From: Acinetobacter calcoaceticus | GTDB lineage: Bacteria > Pseudomonadota > Gammaproteobacteria > Pseudomonadales > Moraxellaceae | Reading direction: 5' to 3' | NCBI RefSeq assembly: GCF_004345325.1 | Contig: NZ_SLVJ01000008.1 | Span: 16,591-80,590, forward strand | DNA: 64,000 bases | Shown here: positions 17,066 through 26,744 of the stretch, piece after piece | How the letters are laid out: each line of letters starts with the position of its first letter | Numbering within the stretch: the first letter of the stretch is position 1 | The notes under the pieces: model-generated | The model's input: only the letters and a program-made list of their open reading frames with translations | The model's database searches: none | Told to the model about the DNA's origin: nothing | Program-made: the position numbers and the translations under genes

Positions 17066-18542
17066 AGACAAAAAATATGATGTCGCCATCGTCGGTTATG
17101 GGCCTACAGGCGTGACATTGGCAAATCTGTTGATCAAATTAAAGCTCAATGTACTGGTGATCGAACGAGAAGAAGCAATCTTACAACTGCCACGCGCGAT
17201 ACGCTTTGATGCTGAATGTATGCGGGTTTTTCAGAGCATCGGCATTACTGAACAACTGCTCAAGCAAGTTGCTCCAGGTCCGGGAATGAAATTTCAAGAT
17301 GCAAAAGGCAAAGAGATGTTTCGTTGGGAACGTCCAATTGAAGTTGGCCTACACCAATGGAGTTCTGCCTATAGAGTTCATCAACCTGATCTTGAAGCTG
17401 TACTGCGCCATCAAATCCACGATCATGAATTACTCGATTTAAAATTAGGCCATGAAGTTTATAAAGTCGAAGAACATGCGGATGATTGTACGATCTACTT
17501 TGAAGGCATCGCACAGGAAACTTTACACCAAGCCACGGCGCGTTATGTGATTGGCTGTGATGGGGCTCATTCCATTGTCAGACGCTTGATCAATACCACC
17601 TATGATGATTTGGGATTAAGTAGCCAATGGTTGGTGGTGGACTTTATTTTGACCGATGAGCAAAAAGATCTGGGCGATTATAGTATTCAGTTCTGTGATC
17701 CTAGGCGGCCGATTAGCTATATCAAGGGCACGGGGCAAAGACGTCGATTTGAAATCATGGTCATGCCTGAAGATAATCCGAAGCAATTGGCCAGCACAGC
17801 ATCGATTTGGAATTTACTCGAGCAATATATCAAACCCGCAGATGCTCAGATTGAGCGCTCGGCAATCTACACCTTTGATGCATTATTGGCGAAACGTTAT
17901 TGCAGACGCCGCTTGATCATTGCCGGTGATGCCGCGCATCAAACTCCCCCATTTATGGGTCAAGGCATGGCTGCGGGTATCCACGATGCAGCAAACTTGG
18001 CATGGAAATTACATCAAGCAATCGTGCATCAACATGATCACTTGATTAAAAGTTATCACACCGAGCGCCATGCCCATGTCAAAGAATTTATTCAGGGTGC
18101 GGTGCAGTTTGGCAACATTATCCAAAACTATTCTCAGGATGCCGAGTATCAACAACAGCTCGACCGTTTGACTCAATTTAGAACCCCTACCCCACGACTA
18201 GGTTATGGATTTTATCAATCTCGTGATGACATTGGCGGACAACTCTCGCCGCAATTTATACTCCAAGACGGTGAGTTGAGTGATGATGTGGTCGGGTATC
18301 ACTTCGTATTATTCATTAAACCTGTATTTTATCGTCTGGTTCATGAATTAAACCTACACCTGATTGAAAACTTAAAAATTATAATCACCGATTGCTTAGA
18401 GTCCATGGCGTGGATTCAAGAAAATCAAGCAATTGCAATACTTGTAAGACCAGATCGTTATGTTTTTGGTCAAGCCAAAAGTGCGGAAACCCTTGAACAA
18501 TTAATTAAATCAGCCAGTTTGAACAATCTCGTGGCACAATAA
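17058..18542 (+). CDS. FAD-dependent aromatic hydroxylase, MhpA-like
   Basis: A 494-residue class A flavoprotein monooxygenase that hydroxylates a phenolic ring with NAD(P)H and oxygen. It shows the Rossmann motif VAIVGYGPTGVTLANLL at the N-terminus, the DG motif IGCDGAHSIVRR (about 170) and the GD motif IAGDAAHQTPPFMGQG (about 285). It is most like 3-(3-hydroxyphenyl)propionate/3-hydroxycinnamate hydroxylases, but the real substrate is unknown. ATG 17058 has AGGA nine bases upstream and is preferred to ATG 17049. It overlaps the truncated FAH gene and is followed by a hairpin and a transporter. Confidence 0.87.
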   Translation: MNKDKKYDVAIVGYGPTGVTLANLLIKLKLNVLVIEREEAILQLPRAIRFDAECMRVFQSIGITEQLLKQVAPGPGMKFQDAKGKEMFRWERPIEVGLHQWSSAYRVHQPDLEAVLRHQIHDHELLDLKLGHEVYKVEEHADDCTIYFEGIAQETLHQATARYVIGCDGAHSIVRRLINTTYDDLGLSSQWLVVDFILTDEQKDLGDYSIQFCDPRRPISYIKGTGQRRRFEIMVMPEDNPKQLASTASIWNLLEQYIKPADAQIERSAIYTFDALLAKRYCRRRLIIAGDAAHQTPPFMGQGMAAGIHDAANLAWKLHQAIVHQHDHLIKSYHTERHAHVKEFIQGAVQFGNIIQNYSQDAEYQQQLDRLTQFRTPTPRLGYGFYQSRDDIGGQLSPQFILQDGELSDDVVGYHFVLFIKPVFYRLVHELNLHLIENLKIIITDCLESMAWIQENQAIAILVRPDRYVFGQAKSAETLEQLIKSASLNNLVAQ

Positions 18543-18547
18543 AAAAT

Positions 18548-18571
18548 GTAGGTGGATCAACCACCTACTTT
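18548..18571 (+). terminator. Hairpin between the hydroxylase and MFS genes
   Basis: An 8-bp perfect stem, GTAGGTGG (18548-18555) and CCACCTAC (18561-18568), with a 5-base loop, starting right after the hydroxylase stop and followed by TTTATTT. It could be a partial terminator that lowers transporter expression. Confidence 0.55.
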
Positions 18572-18595
18572 ATTTATAAGTCCAAGGGAATGGAT

Positions 18596-20128
18596 ATGAC
18601 TGTGCATGAAAATAACAACGCTCATTCTGTAAATAACCATGCAATGTCTCCCGCAATTGATCAAACAGCACAGCAGCATACTGAACAACTCAATGCGGTG
18701 ATTAAAAAAGTTCACCGCAAATTACTTTATTTTTTATTGATCTTATTTATTTTCTCATTTTTAGATCGAATTAATATTGGTTTTGTGGGCAAGGAACTCA
18801 GTGCGGACTTGGGTTTAACTGCACTGAGTTTTGGTCTGGCCAACACGATTTTCTATGTGTTTTATATTTGTTTTGGCATGCCCAGTAATTTAATGCTGCG
18901 CAAATTCGGCACACGACTTTGGATCGGATTAATTATTATCGTCTGGGGCATTGCCTCCAGTGCGACGGCATTTGCCACCGATGAGAAATCGCTGTATATC
19001 ATCCGCGCCATTGTGGGCATTGCCGAAGCCGGCTTTATGCCCGGCATGTTGTTGTATTTAACCCAATGGTTCCCATCGGCGCATCGTTCTCGCGCCAATG
19101 CCATCTTTATGCTGGCTTTTCCGTTTACTGCCATGTTTGGTGCAATGGTCACGGGCTTCTTTTTAAACCTGCACGACTGGCACGGCTTAGCAGGTTGGCA
19201 ATGGGTATTTATACTTGAAGGCATGCCTTGTGTGATCTTGGGCTTGATCGTCTTTGCCAAACTGCCCAACACGCCGCAAGACGCCAAATGGCTCAATGCA
19301 GAAGAAAAACACATCCTCAAGGCAGCTTTAGAGGCTGAAAACACTCAGAAAACAGCAATACAACATCCTTCAATACAAGCATCTGCACAACAACAGACCG
19401 TACAACAATCGACAATACAGCAACCGACAGTACAACATCCTGCTGCGACACCATTTGAGACCACAGCATCTGAGACCTCGATGTACAGCCCACCTATTAC
19501 AACAACAACCAGGCCGAATTATAGTGCTAACACCTTTAATTTATCCTTTTTAAACAGTGCTGTGATCCGCTGTGCAGTGGTGTATTTTTGTATTGTTACC
19601 ACCAGTGGCATGATCAATATTTGGGTGCCGCAGATCGTATCCAGTACCCTACCCCAAGCCAGCAACATGCTAACGGGTGTGGTGATCGCCATCCCGCATA
19701 TGCTCACCATTGTGGTGATGTATTTTCTGAGTCGACATTCTGATAAAACCCAAGAACGCTACCTACATACCTTAATCCCCATGCTACTCGGTGGCCTCGG
19801 CTGGTTAATGGCGGTGTATGTGGATATCGGTGTACTGCAATTGCTGGGGTTGAGTCTGGCTTGTATGGCTGGTTTTAGTACCATCGCCATCTTCTGGGCC
19901 TTTGCTGATGAAAGCCTGAGTACGGAAGAAAAATTCTTGGGCATCGCCTTTATCGCAGCCATGGGCAACTCGGCCACCATCGTCAGTTCATTCTTGGTCG
20001 GTTACTTAAAAGACCTGACCCAATCCTTTCACGCGGGCATGCTCTATGGCAGTAGCTTGATGTTTGTAGGCGCATTAATCCTGCTGAGTTTTGTGATCAG
20101 GAGGTCACCGCAGCGTAGCGCTATTTGA
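18596..20128 (+). CDS. MFS transporter, anion:cation symporter type (aromatic acid uptake)
   Basis: A 510-residue, twelve-helix inner-membrane transporter. The first helix region carries FLDRINIGFVGKELSADLGL, the usual start of the ACS family, which takes up organic anions including aromatic acids. The central cytoplasmic loop is unusually long and rich in Gln, Thr and His (about residues 250-308; nucleotides 19340-19515), built from imperfect ACARYACARCA-like DNA repeats. Such loops are usually shorter. ATG 18596 follows AAGGGA by six bases and is preferred to 18590. It lies between the hydroxylase and the OprD porin. Confidence 0.88.
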   Translation: MTVHENNNAHSVNNHAMSPAIDQTAQQHTEQLNAVIKKVHRKLLYFLLILFIFSFLDRINIGFVGKELSADLGLTALSFGLANTIFYVFYICFGMPSNLMLRKFGTRLWIGLIIIVWGIASSATAFATDEKSLYIIRAIVGIAEAGFMPGMLLYLTQWFPSAHRSRANAIFMLAFPFTAMFGAMVTGFFLNLHDWHGLAGWQWVFILEGMPCVILGLIVFAKLPNTPQDAKWLNAEEKHILKAALEAENTQKTAIQHPSIQASAQQQTVQQSTIQQPTVQHPAATPFETTASETSMYSPPITTTTRPNYSANTFNLSFLNSAVIRCAVVYFCIVTTSGMINIWVPQIVSSTLPQASNMLTGVVIAIPHMLTIVVMYFLSRHSDKTQERYLHTLIPMLLGGLGWLMAVYVDIGVLQLLGLSLACMAGFSTIAIFWAFADESLSTEEKFLGIAFIAAMGNSATIVSSFLVGYLKDLTQSFHAGMLYGSSLMFVGALILLSFVIRRSPQRSAI

Positions 20129-20166
20129 TTCACCATGGACGACGTTAAAATATCAAGGGATTTGAA

Positions 20167-21402
20167 ATGCGCATAAATCGATTATTTTGCGGCTGCCTAA
20201 GCTTAAGCTGCCTCAGTTCTCCGCTCTATGCGGCTTTGATCGAAGACAGTAAAGCCAGCCTGTATATGAAAAACTTATATTTTGATCGGGACATTAAAGA
20301 TCAACATCAGCTGCCCACTCGCCCCGACTTGGACCATTGGTCACAGTCCTTCACCCTCAACCTCAATTCGGGTTATACCGATACGCCTGTGCAAGTTGGG
20401 CTAGATGCCACAGCACGTTATGCGATCCGTTTAAGTTCGGGTAAAAATATCGTTGATAATGTGATGCCCTACGATAGCAAGCATCAGCAACAAGCCCGCG
20501 ATCATTTAAAACTCGGCGCTGCCTTAAAGCTAAAATACCAAAAAACTGAATTAAAAATCGGTGAATTGGTGCCGAAACTTCCGATCATTCATACTGATGC
20601 GGTGATGCAACTACCCACCACCTTTTTGGGTGCATTATTAGAATCCACCGACATTCAAAATACCAAAATCACCGCAGGTCGTATCACCAAGGTCAGTGGC
20701 CGTAATGAAGAGGATTATGCCAAACTGCGCTTGATTAATGGCAGCACTCAAGCGCCATCGGATGGCATGAATTTTCTGGGGGTCGACTATGATTTTAAAG
20801 ATCAACAACTGCGCTATTTTTATGCCCAATTAGAAGATATTTATGATCAGCACTTTTTGGGTTATGAATATCGACATAGATTTAATCAACTGACCCAACT
20901 CAAAAGCAATCTCTATTTTTTTGATACCCGAGATTCAGGTCAACGCCTTGAGGGGAAAATCGACAGCCAAGCCTTTGCCAGCATGAATACTCTGAGTTAT
21001 GGCCCACAAAGCTTTGGTCTGGGCTATAAACACATGCAGGGCGATACTCAATTTCCTTTACTTGCTGGATGGGTTCCGCAAGTGTATTTAGCCAATTGGT
21101 CGGTGGGGACGTATTCCGCACAGGATCAACGCTCTTGGCAATTGCGTTATGACTATGACTTTAAAAACACCGCCTTCAAGGGACTGAAAACCACATTGCG
21201 CTATTATTACGGTGACAATATTAAGACCCTCGATGCGCATGAGGGTGTGGAAAAAGAGTTGGATGTGATTTTAAATTATGAGTTTCAACATGCACGATTA
21301 AAAGGTTTGGCGCTGAATTGGCTCTATGCCGACTATAAACATTCGCTGGCGCGAGACTATGTTGAAAATCGCGTGGCAGCGACCTATAGCTACAATTTCT
21401 AA
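20167..21402 (+). CDS. OprD-family outer-membrane porin
   Basis: A 411-residue exported beta-barrel. The signal peptide is about residues 1-22 (LFCGCLSLSCLSSPLYA). Features typical of OprD substrate-specific channels follow: LYMKNLYFDRD at the mature start, GVDYDFKDQQLRYFYAQLED in the middle, and a C-terminal VAATYSYNF ending in phenylalanine. OprD channels admit small carboxylates or aromatic acids. It closes the aromatic cluster, 38 bp after the MFS gene, so the two probably form an uptake route across both membranes. Confidence 0.88.
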   Translation: MRINRLFCGCLSLSCLSSPLYAALIEDSKASLYMKNLYFDRDIKDQHQLPTRPDLDHWSQSFTLNLNSGYTDTPVQVGLDATARYAIRLSSGKNIVDNVMPYDSKHQQQARDHLKLGAALKLKYQKTELKIGELVPKLPIIHTDAVMQLPTTFLGALLESTDIQNTKITAGRITKVSGRNEEDYAKLRLINGSTQAPSDGMNFLGVDYDFKDQQLRYFYAQLEDIYDQHFLGYEYRHRFNQLTQLKSNLYFFDTRDSGQRLEGKIDSQAFASMNTLSYGPQSFGLGYKHMQGDTQFPLLAGWVPQVYLANWSVGTYSAQDQRSWQLRYDYDFKNTAFKGLKTTLRYYYGDNIKTLDAHEGVEKELDVILNYEFQHARLKGLALNWLYADYKHSLARDYVENRVAATYSYNF

Positions 21403-21425
21403 TACGTTTACAACGCGTTCAATAG

Positions 21426-21460
21426 AATGCCTCAGCCAGACCAAATCCTGCTGAGGCATT
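21426..21460. terminator. Terminator-like hairpin after the OprD gene
   Basis: A 10-bp perfect inverted repeat, AATGCCTCAG (21426-21435) and CTGAGGCATT (21451-21460), between convergent genes. The T-run is weak. Confidence 0.6.
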
Positions 21461-21491
21461 CATATAAATATTGTTTGTGCTCTAAGTGAGA

Positions 21492-21875
21492 TTACATAAA
21501 GCCCAAGCGCACCAGCGTAATCGGCCCCAAAGCCACCCATAGGGTTTGATAGATCAAGATCCATCGGATCAGTTTTAACTGCAAAGCTTGATCTGGAGAT
21601 TGCTTGCGACAAAAAGCGTAGATGCCGTATGAGGTGGCAGCAATCACGATTAAACACAGCACATAGGTCAACCAAAATGAAAAATTCATCAGCGCCAACT
21701 CAACCAAAGCCCCTAAGATCGCAATCATCACTAGTTGTAGTAAGGATGGGTACAAAGCAAAAAAGATGATGCTATTTTCATTTTCCAATTGTGCACCGAC
21801 CTTTTTCCCTAGACCAAAATTGATCAAAAAGAAAATAAACATACTAAACAGGGACAATATAAATTCGGCGTACAT
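21492..21875 (-). CDS. Hypothetical four-helix membrane protein
   Basis: A 127-residue protein I do not recognise. It is almost entirely hydrophobic, with about four predicted helices: residues 5-22, 37-58, 63-87 and 103-124. Short polar loops separate them (GKKVGAQLENEN, CRKQSPDQ). No signal peptide or catalytic motif is apparent. It is convergent with the OprD gene and stands alone. Start ATG 21875. Confidence 0.6.
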   Translation of the reverse strand: MYAEFILSLFSMFIFFLINFGLGKKVGAQLENENSIIFFALYPSLLQLVMIAILGALVELALMNFSFWLTYVLCLIVIAATSYGIYAFCRKQSPDQALQLKLIRWILIYQTLWVALGPITLVRLGFM

Positions 21876-22291
21876 CTTGGTTTACTCGGCTGGGGATGGG
21901 TGAGGACTGATTTATTGTGGGTTGTATTATAGCGGGTGAGGCGTAGATGTGAAATTAACTGTTCTAATGTGTGCTGAGAAAATCGGTGACTTTCCCTTAC
22001 CCTCAATTATCCACATTGTATCTCCCGAATTTGGCGTACCAGCAGCGCTTGTATACAAAACCACTTCACCAACACTTGCATAGGACATTCCCATACGAGG
22101 GACACTATGGTAGCCAATCCAGTGCTTTGACATACTTTAAATTATTAAAAATCAATTTATTGAATAAATTTATCACAACTCAACCTCATAAATACAGCAT
22201 ATTTCAACTAGCCCCTCTTGTAATTCATCCAGATCCAAGTCAAAATAATCCACTAAATTTACAGTTAAATTTACTAAATAAAGTGAATCAC

Positions 22292-23254
22292 ATGAATACT
22301 TCCGCCTACATCGAACTAGCATTAAAACAATTGGGCTGCACCCAAAAAGAACTTGCAGCACGATTAAGCGTTTCCACTACACAAATTTCCAAGTGGAAAA
22401 AAGGTGAATATATCTCTGCTGATATGCGGGAAAAAATAAAAAAACTTTTAGCTATAGACGATTATGAGCCTGAATTTATCCTACTGACCCATGGCCTAGA
22501 ACAAGCACAGAAATGGGATAAATTAATTCACTACTTAGCTGACCTTGCACAACAAGGAGCCGAAACTGGATATAAAACTATACCACTGCATGACGAACTT
22601 AATATTCTCAATTGGCAAACACTTTCGACTTTAAAAAAAATGGGTGTTGATCTACCTCAACAATTCCCTATTGAGTTAGATATCAATTATGACCCAGAGA
22701 ATGAAGAGGAATTTGAAACTGTCATTGAGATCATCAGCACCAACCCCTACTCAGTCTTGATTAACAATATTTTTGAATCACTGAATGATGTCTATGGATT
22801 TTATAACGCTTATATTTATGATTATATTTATGACGATGATCTAGATTTAGAGTCAACAGAGGCATGCAATATTGAAGATCGTCTTTTAGAGTTAGCCGCT
22901 AGTAAATTAGATAAATCTCCGCTGTGTTCAGCCTTAAACTTCGAAAATTTTAAATTTATAACCAAGAATACTTATGCAGACTGGATCAACATCGTTAAAG
23001 ACAAAGCCTTCCGTGCTGGAATTCCATTACGTGCTGAGCTTATGAATTTGGTTTATTCATCTCATGATGAGATTGGGCATGAAGCAGAAGCTGAAAACTT
23101 AGGGTTCAATAAAAACAACATCCATCCTGACATTTATATGAATGAACTTCTGGTCGGCATGCGTATGATTCATCAAGTCCTGCCAGCAATACTGAAAAAA
23201 CTTGAAATCAATGATTTTGAAATTGATGGGTCAGATTTAAGAATGAGGAAGTAA
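22292..23254 (+). CDS. XRE-type helix-turn-helix protein of unknown function
   Basis: A 320-residue protein. Residues 1-55 form a Cro/CI-type DNA-binding domain (ALKQLGCTQKELAARLSVST, QISKWKKGEYIS). The rest is acidic (for example DYEPEF, DPENEEEFE, YDDDLDLE) and matches no domain I know. Such long XRE-plus-novel proteins are common in accessory regions. ATG 22292 follows AAGTGA and begins the HTH domain; the open frame extends further upstream but that part shows no coding character. A small membrane protein gene follows on the same strand. Confidence 0.72.
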   Translation: MNTSAYIELALKQLGCTQKELAARLSVSTTQISKWKKGEYISADMREKIKKLLAIDDYEPEFILLTHGLEQAQKWDKLIHYLADLAQQGAETGYKTIPLHDELNILNWQTLSTLKKMGVDLPQQFPIELDINYDPENEEEFETVIEIISTNPYSVLINNIFESLNDVYGFYNAYIYDYIYDDDLDLESTEACNIEDRLLELAASKLDKSPLCSALNFENFKFITKNTYADWINIVKDKAFRAGIPLRAELMNLVYSSHDEIGHEAEAENLGFNKNNIHPDIYMNELLVGMRMIHQVLPAILKKLEINDFEIDGSDLRMRK

Positions 23255-23293
23255 AAAGCTCACCCTTAAATCAATTTGCTTTGTGGGGCCACA

Positions 23294-23676
23294 CCCTTTC
23301 CATCTCACTCAATATCCGTTATGTTGATTGCTCAATAACTGATCCAAAACCTAATCCTAGCCAAAACAAGAACGATGCCATGGACTTACTTAATCTTGCT
23401 TTATGGATATTTATTCCAGCCTTTATCATCATGATGATCTGCGTCTTAATCTCTTGGCCTGAAATCTATAACGATGACTGGTATTTCGATGATGAAGAAC
23501 CAGAACTCACTCAAAAAGACATTCTCATTAACGCTGGCTTTAAATATAGCTTGATTGCCGTGTGCATCAGCGGCGGTATCTTTGCACTCGACTTTTATCT
23601 AAAAAGCCTTTACTTATTCACGATATTTCTTATGTTGGCAGTGATTTGGGGGTATTGGGGATTTATAAAAAACTAA
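23294..23676. repeat. Segmental duplication, copy 1 (partner 26626-27056)
   Basis: This block and 26626-27056 share 86 aligned bases upstream of the ATG with only about ten differences by eye, apart from a 33-base insertion in copy 2. Homologous membrane-protein genes follow, which differ much more. The upstream part is therefore better kept than the genes. Confidence 0.7.
23380..23676 (+). CDS. Small membrane protein (paralogue of 26745-27059)
   Basis: A 98-residue protein starting MDLLNLALWIFIPAF. It has three hydrophobic segments: about residues 4-24, 54-71 and 75-93. An acidic loop lies between the first two (EIYNDDWYFDDEEPE). I do not recognise the family. It is clearly homologous to the protein at 26745-27059 (MDLYKLSFWFFIPATII; FKYS-VALCI-GG; SLYLFTIFLMLAVIWGYW). 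The ATG is chosen because both paralogues begin there; the in-frame upstream start is a TTG without a site. Confidence 0.6.
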   Translation: MDLLNLALWIFIPAFIIMMICVLISWPEIYNDDWYFDDEEPELTQKDILINAGFKYSLIAVCISGGIFALDFYLKSLYLFTIFLMLAVIWGYWGFIKN

Positions 23677-23929
23677 AATAAATTTAGAAAATGAAGCAAC
23701 AGCTCAGTCGTTATTTATACCCCCAATATCCCCTATTGCGCGGTAGCACTGCTACCCATCCTTATCAAACCATTCCTTGCGCAGGAACACCGCTCAACTT
23801 TGAAATCAATACCTAGTTGGATACGCAACGCTCCTTCCTTTGGCAAAGGAAGGTTGGGATGGATTCAGGCTGAAAGCCTTTTTAAAAGGTGAGCAGTATT
23901 GCTGTGCCAGGAGCGTCATTTAAATACGT
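23677..23929. other. Intergenic region with hairpin repeat
   Basis: No gene seen. It contains a 9-bp stem, CCTTCCTTT (23833-23841) and AAAGGAAGG (23845-23853), followed by TTGGGATGG. This resembles small dispersed hairpins between genes in Acinetobacter; I cannot count genomic copies from here. A 7-bp palindrome, GGTAGCA-C-TGCTACC, lies near 23742-23756. Confidence 0.4.
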
Positions 23930-24157
23930 TTAACGCCCGCACTGTGAACAGATCCAACGATTACTGACTGCGGTTACTGGCTTGGCAATCATGTGCCACA
24001 AAAATGACAGTATCCAAAAGATCGCCCAGACACCCGCAGTAATAATGGTCAAGACCAAATGCATCAACCAACTCATCTGTTTGGTGTTTTTTTGATGTAG
24101 CGTGACATGACCACAATGTCTACATGTCATCATCTTCTGAGCAACAACCTTTGCCAT
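23930..24157 (-). CDS. Zinc-ribbon small membrane protein
   Basis: A 75-residue protein with CRHCG near the N-terminus, a hydrophobic middle (about residues 28-58; WLMHLVLTIITAGVWAIFW) and CSQCGR at the C-terminus. The paired CxxC motifs probably bind one zinc ion. Function unknown. The last 20 residues recur as a decayed copy at 27700-27768, downstream of the second copy of the membrane-protein duplication. Confidence 0.65.
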   Translation of the reverse strand: MAKVVAQKMMTCRHCGHVTLHQKNTKQMSWLMHLVLTIITAGVWAIFWILSFLWHMIAKPVTAVSNRWICSQCGR

Positions 24158-24290
24158 ATTGATCCAGTAAAATGCAAGTTAGCTGAATGATTATACGCAG
24201 AATCGCATATACCCTCAAAGTTGGTTTAAAAATTATTTAATCCAACTCAATATGAGGCGACATGAGCCACGTGTAATGGTCGAATTAAGC

Positions 24291-25460
24291 TTAGCCTTGA
24301 AGTAACTGTTTATTATTCTGCTTTTTTGCAAGTTCGATGCTATTTAAAAGTTGATGATTCCGGCAGATTAATGCCGTGACCTCATCCAAATCAAAATGGC
24401 TAAACTCCCAAGATGCAAACCAATATTCATTATTCGCACCTTCATAACCAGAGCTATCTTTTTGATGCTTGCCTTGTTCGAGTGCCTCCACTATGAATTT
24501 GATCGCATCATCGGTTGGATGTTGTAAATACATCCACACACTACAACTCAACGGTTGTTGATCTATATGTAAATACAACGCTGAATCGGACCAGTCTTTC
24601 CAATTATTTCCAATAAAACGCAGCGCAGGCCCACGTGGCCAAGTATGCCTTCTTAAATGTTGTTCATATTCCTCACCCAGTTCACATTGCAAGGCGAGTT
24701 GAATATGCCCAATAATATCTTGGTAAAATGCCTCACGTAATTCAACGAGGGCTTGTATTTGGGTGATGTTTTCATGAACGAACTTAAAGCGATCCATATC
24801 TATATCCATTGCTGATTTATAACTGTCTAAATGCAATAAAAAGTCACGTGCGAAAATGCCCCATTTACTTAAAGGCTGCTCCATCATTTGATGAGCTAAA
24901 CTTTTTCGTACTTGAGTCGATAATTGCGCATATGAAAGACCGGACCAACCACCAATCTGACTTTTTCCATTTGGACATAGGATCAGTGGGATCAAGACTT
25001 TTTTATTCGCATTTTCCGTCATGTCGCGACTTTGCCTTAAGCTTTGCTCAATTTTGGCATTGCCCCACACGATATAATCTGCAAATGGATTATTTTGTAC
25101 ATGATGGATTTTTGCTTCAACTACAATCAAAGCAGTATCGGTTTCTAACCACAGATCAATACGACTATTTTGAGAGGTTTTTTGTTCGATACACAGTTCA
25201 ATAAAATCCCCAAACTCAAAATCTTGATAGGCAGGAATGTTTTCACGAATACTTTGGATTAATCCATAATAAAAACTTCGATCCAACGCATGCGGTTTAT
25301 TGGGATCTAGAAAGAAACTTAATAATTCAGTGGTAGGATTTTCATAATGTTTACGGGCAGCACTATCAAAGATCGTCACCTCTGCTGCTGGTCTTTGCAG
25401 CGTTTTCGCTTGCTGCAATAGATTTTCATATTGCGATATTAAGCTCTGATCTAACAACAT
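24291..25460 (-). CDS. PD-(D/E)XK nuclease-family protein
   Basis: A 389-residue protein. The N-terminal region contains TTELLSFFLDPNKPH (43-57) and then a nuclease core with Asp102 in SRIDLWLETD and Glu115-Ala-Lys117 in LIVVEAKI, the expected order of a PD-(D/E)XK active site. The C-terminal half is unrecognised apart from WPRGPALRFIGNNWKDW. Proteins like this occur singly in accessory and defence-rich DNA; the target is unknown. Start ATG 25460 is preceded by GGGGAAGAA. It sits alone between a zinc-ribbon gene pair. Confidence 0.78.
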   Translation of the reverse strand: MLLDQSLISQYENLLQQAKTLQRPAAEVTIFDSAARKHYENPTTELLSFFLDPNKPHALDRSFYYGLIQSIRENIPAYQDFEFGDFIELCIEQKTSQNSRIDLWLETDTALIVVEAKIHHVQNNPFADYIVWGNAKIEQSLRQSRDMTENANKKVLIPLILCPNGKSQIGGWSGLSYAQLSTQVRKSLAHQMMEQPLSKWGIFARDFLLHLDSYKSAMDIDMDRFKFVHENITQIQALVELREAFYQDIIGHIQLALQCELGEEYEQHLRRHTWPRGPALRFIGNNWKDWSDSALYLHIDQQPLSCSVWMYLQHPTDDAIKFIVEALEQGKHQKDSSGYEGANNEYWFASWEFSHFDLDEVTALICRNHQLLNSIELAKKQNNKQLLQG

Positions 25461-25662
25461 GCTTTATTCTTCCCCATCTTATTAAACTCACTTTCGCGTA
25501 TCGTTCTTTCAGAATAATTAAAACCCAAGTCGAACATAAATAAAGCGCTCTATGGCACTTTATTCATGCTCTGCATATTGAGCGTTTTGACGATTCATAA
25601 ATGAATATTCAACTGGTCCTAGGCTGGCTAAAGCGCTTTGCGCAGTTTTTCATGCAATCGAA

Positions 25663-26235
25663 TTATTCGCTATATAAATGTGCTTTGCATTTAGTACAGT
25701 TCACTGTGGTCGTATCAGAACGATAAATACCCTTTTTAAACAGACGATTATTGCCACAAAATATGCAACGGACATCACCACTTCTTAGCTGAGCACTTCC
25801 TAAGTTGGCATACACATACTTTAAACTTCGGTCGATATACTTATATTTCGAATACAATGCTCTATTGACTGATGCTTTTTTCACATAAATTAATAGAAAA
25901 AACAAAGGTGCAACAATGCCAAAAAAGATGCCAACCAATAAACTTGAGAGCCGGCTAGAACCGGTAAAATCTAAAGCGTAAAGGCTTGCACAGAGTATGC
26001 TTGAGAATATAAATATTAAAATGTAGTTCCCTGTATTAGAACCATTTTCTAGATATTGAATATGAAATTTATACGCTTTAATATCACTTTCATTCGCTGT
26101 GAAAACAAAAGGCTTACGTACAACTCTTTCTTTCGGAGTGTGATCCACTAATGCGGATCCACATGATCCGCAATATTTATCTAATGCTGCGACTTCGTCC
26201 CCACAATAAACACAAAATTTTAAACCTTGATTCAT
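25663..26235 (-). CDS. Zinc-ribbon membrane protein
   Basis: A 190-residue protein. An N-terminal zinc ribbon (C8, C11, C22, C25: FCVYCGD and KYCGSCG) is followed by two membrane helices (about 75-93 and 101-122) and a C-terminal second ribbon (CIFCGNNRLF, NCTKCKAH). I do not know the function. ATG 26235 is chosen over an upstream in-frame start because GGGGGAAAG lies directly before it. The same purine leader appears before genes of the tubulin-like operon at 32636, 33403 and 38812. Confidence 0.65.
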   Translation of the reverse strand: MNQGLKFCVYCGDEVAALDKYCGSCGSALVDHTPKERVVRKPFVFTANESDIKAYKFHIQYLENGSNTGNYILIFIFSSILCASLYALDFTGSSRLSSLLVGIFFGIVAPLFFLLIYVKKASVNRALYSKYKYIDRSLKYVYANLGSAQLRSGDVRCIFCGNNRLFKKGIYRSDTTTVNCTKCKAHLYSE

Positions 26236-26310
26236 CTTTCCCCCAGACTTGATTGAAATGAATAGTGCTTTTTCAACGCTTTTCAATAAACAATATGCTG
26301 TAAAGCCCAA

Positions 26311-26744
26311 ACGCTTCGATGTGATTGGGCTAAATATTTTTAACTGAATGCTTATAATGTATTAATTATAATAGAAAAATACCAACATCTCTATAAAACT
26401 CAAACTGTACTGGCGCGGTATCCTGAAAAAATCAATTACACCGAAGAACCAAACTTAAATTGTATAAACTAACTTAAAAATTCGACCAAGCGCTCATAAT
26501 AATATTTATAACAGCTCTATCGGCTAGCTAGATTTCAACAGTTTTTTTCTAGTAAATATTTTTCAATCAAGTATAGATAGTATTGCAGGCTGAAAATGAA
26601 CAGTAACAATCGCAATAAAGTTCCTCCCTTTCCATTTCCATCAATATCCTCTATGTTGATTACTCAATCACTGATCCAACACATAATCCTAGCCACAACA
26701 ACTATGCCAAAACCTGTGATCCTAGCCAAAACAAGAACGACGCC
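26311..26744. other. AT-rich intergenic region ending in duplicated upstream sequence
   Basis: A divergent 434-bp gap. The last 119 bases (26626-26744) are homologous to 23294-23379. The remainder is AT-rich with no gene or RNA that I can recognise. Confidence 0.5.
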
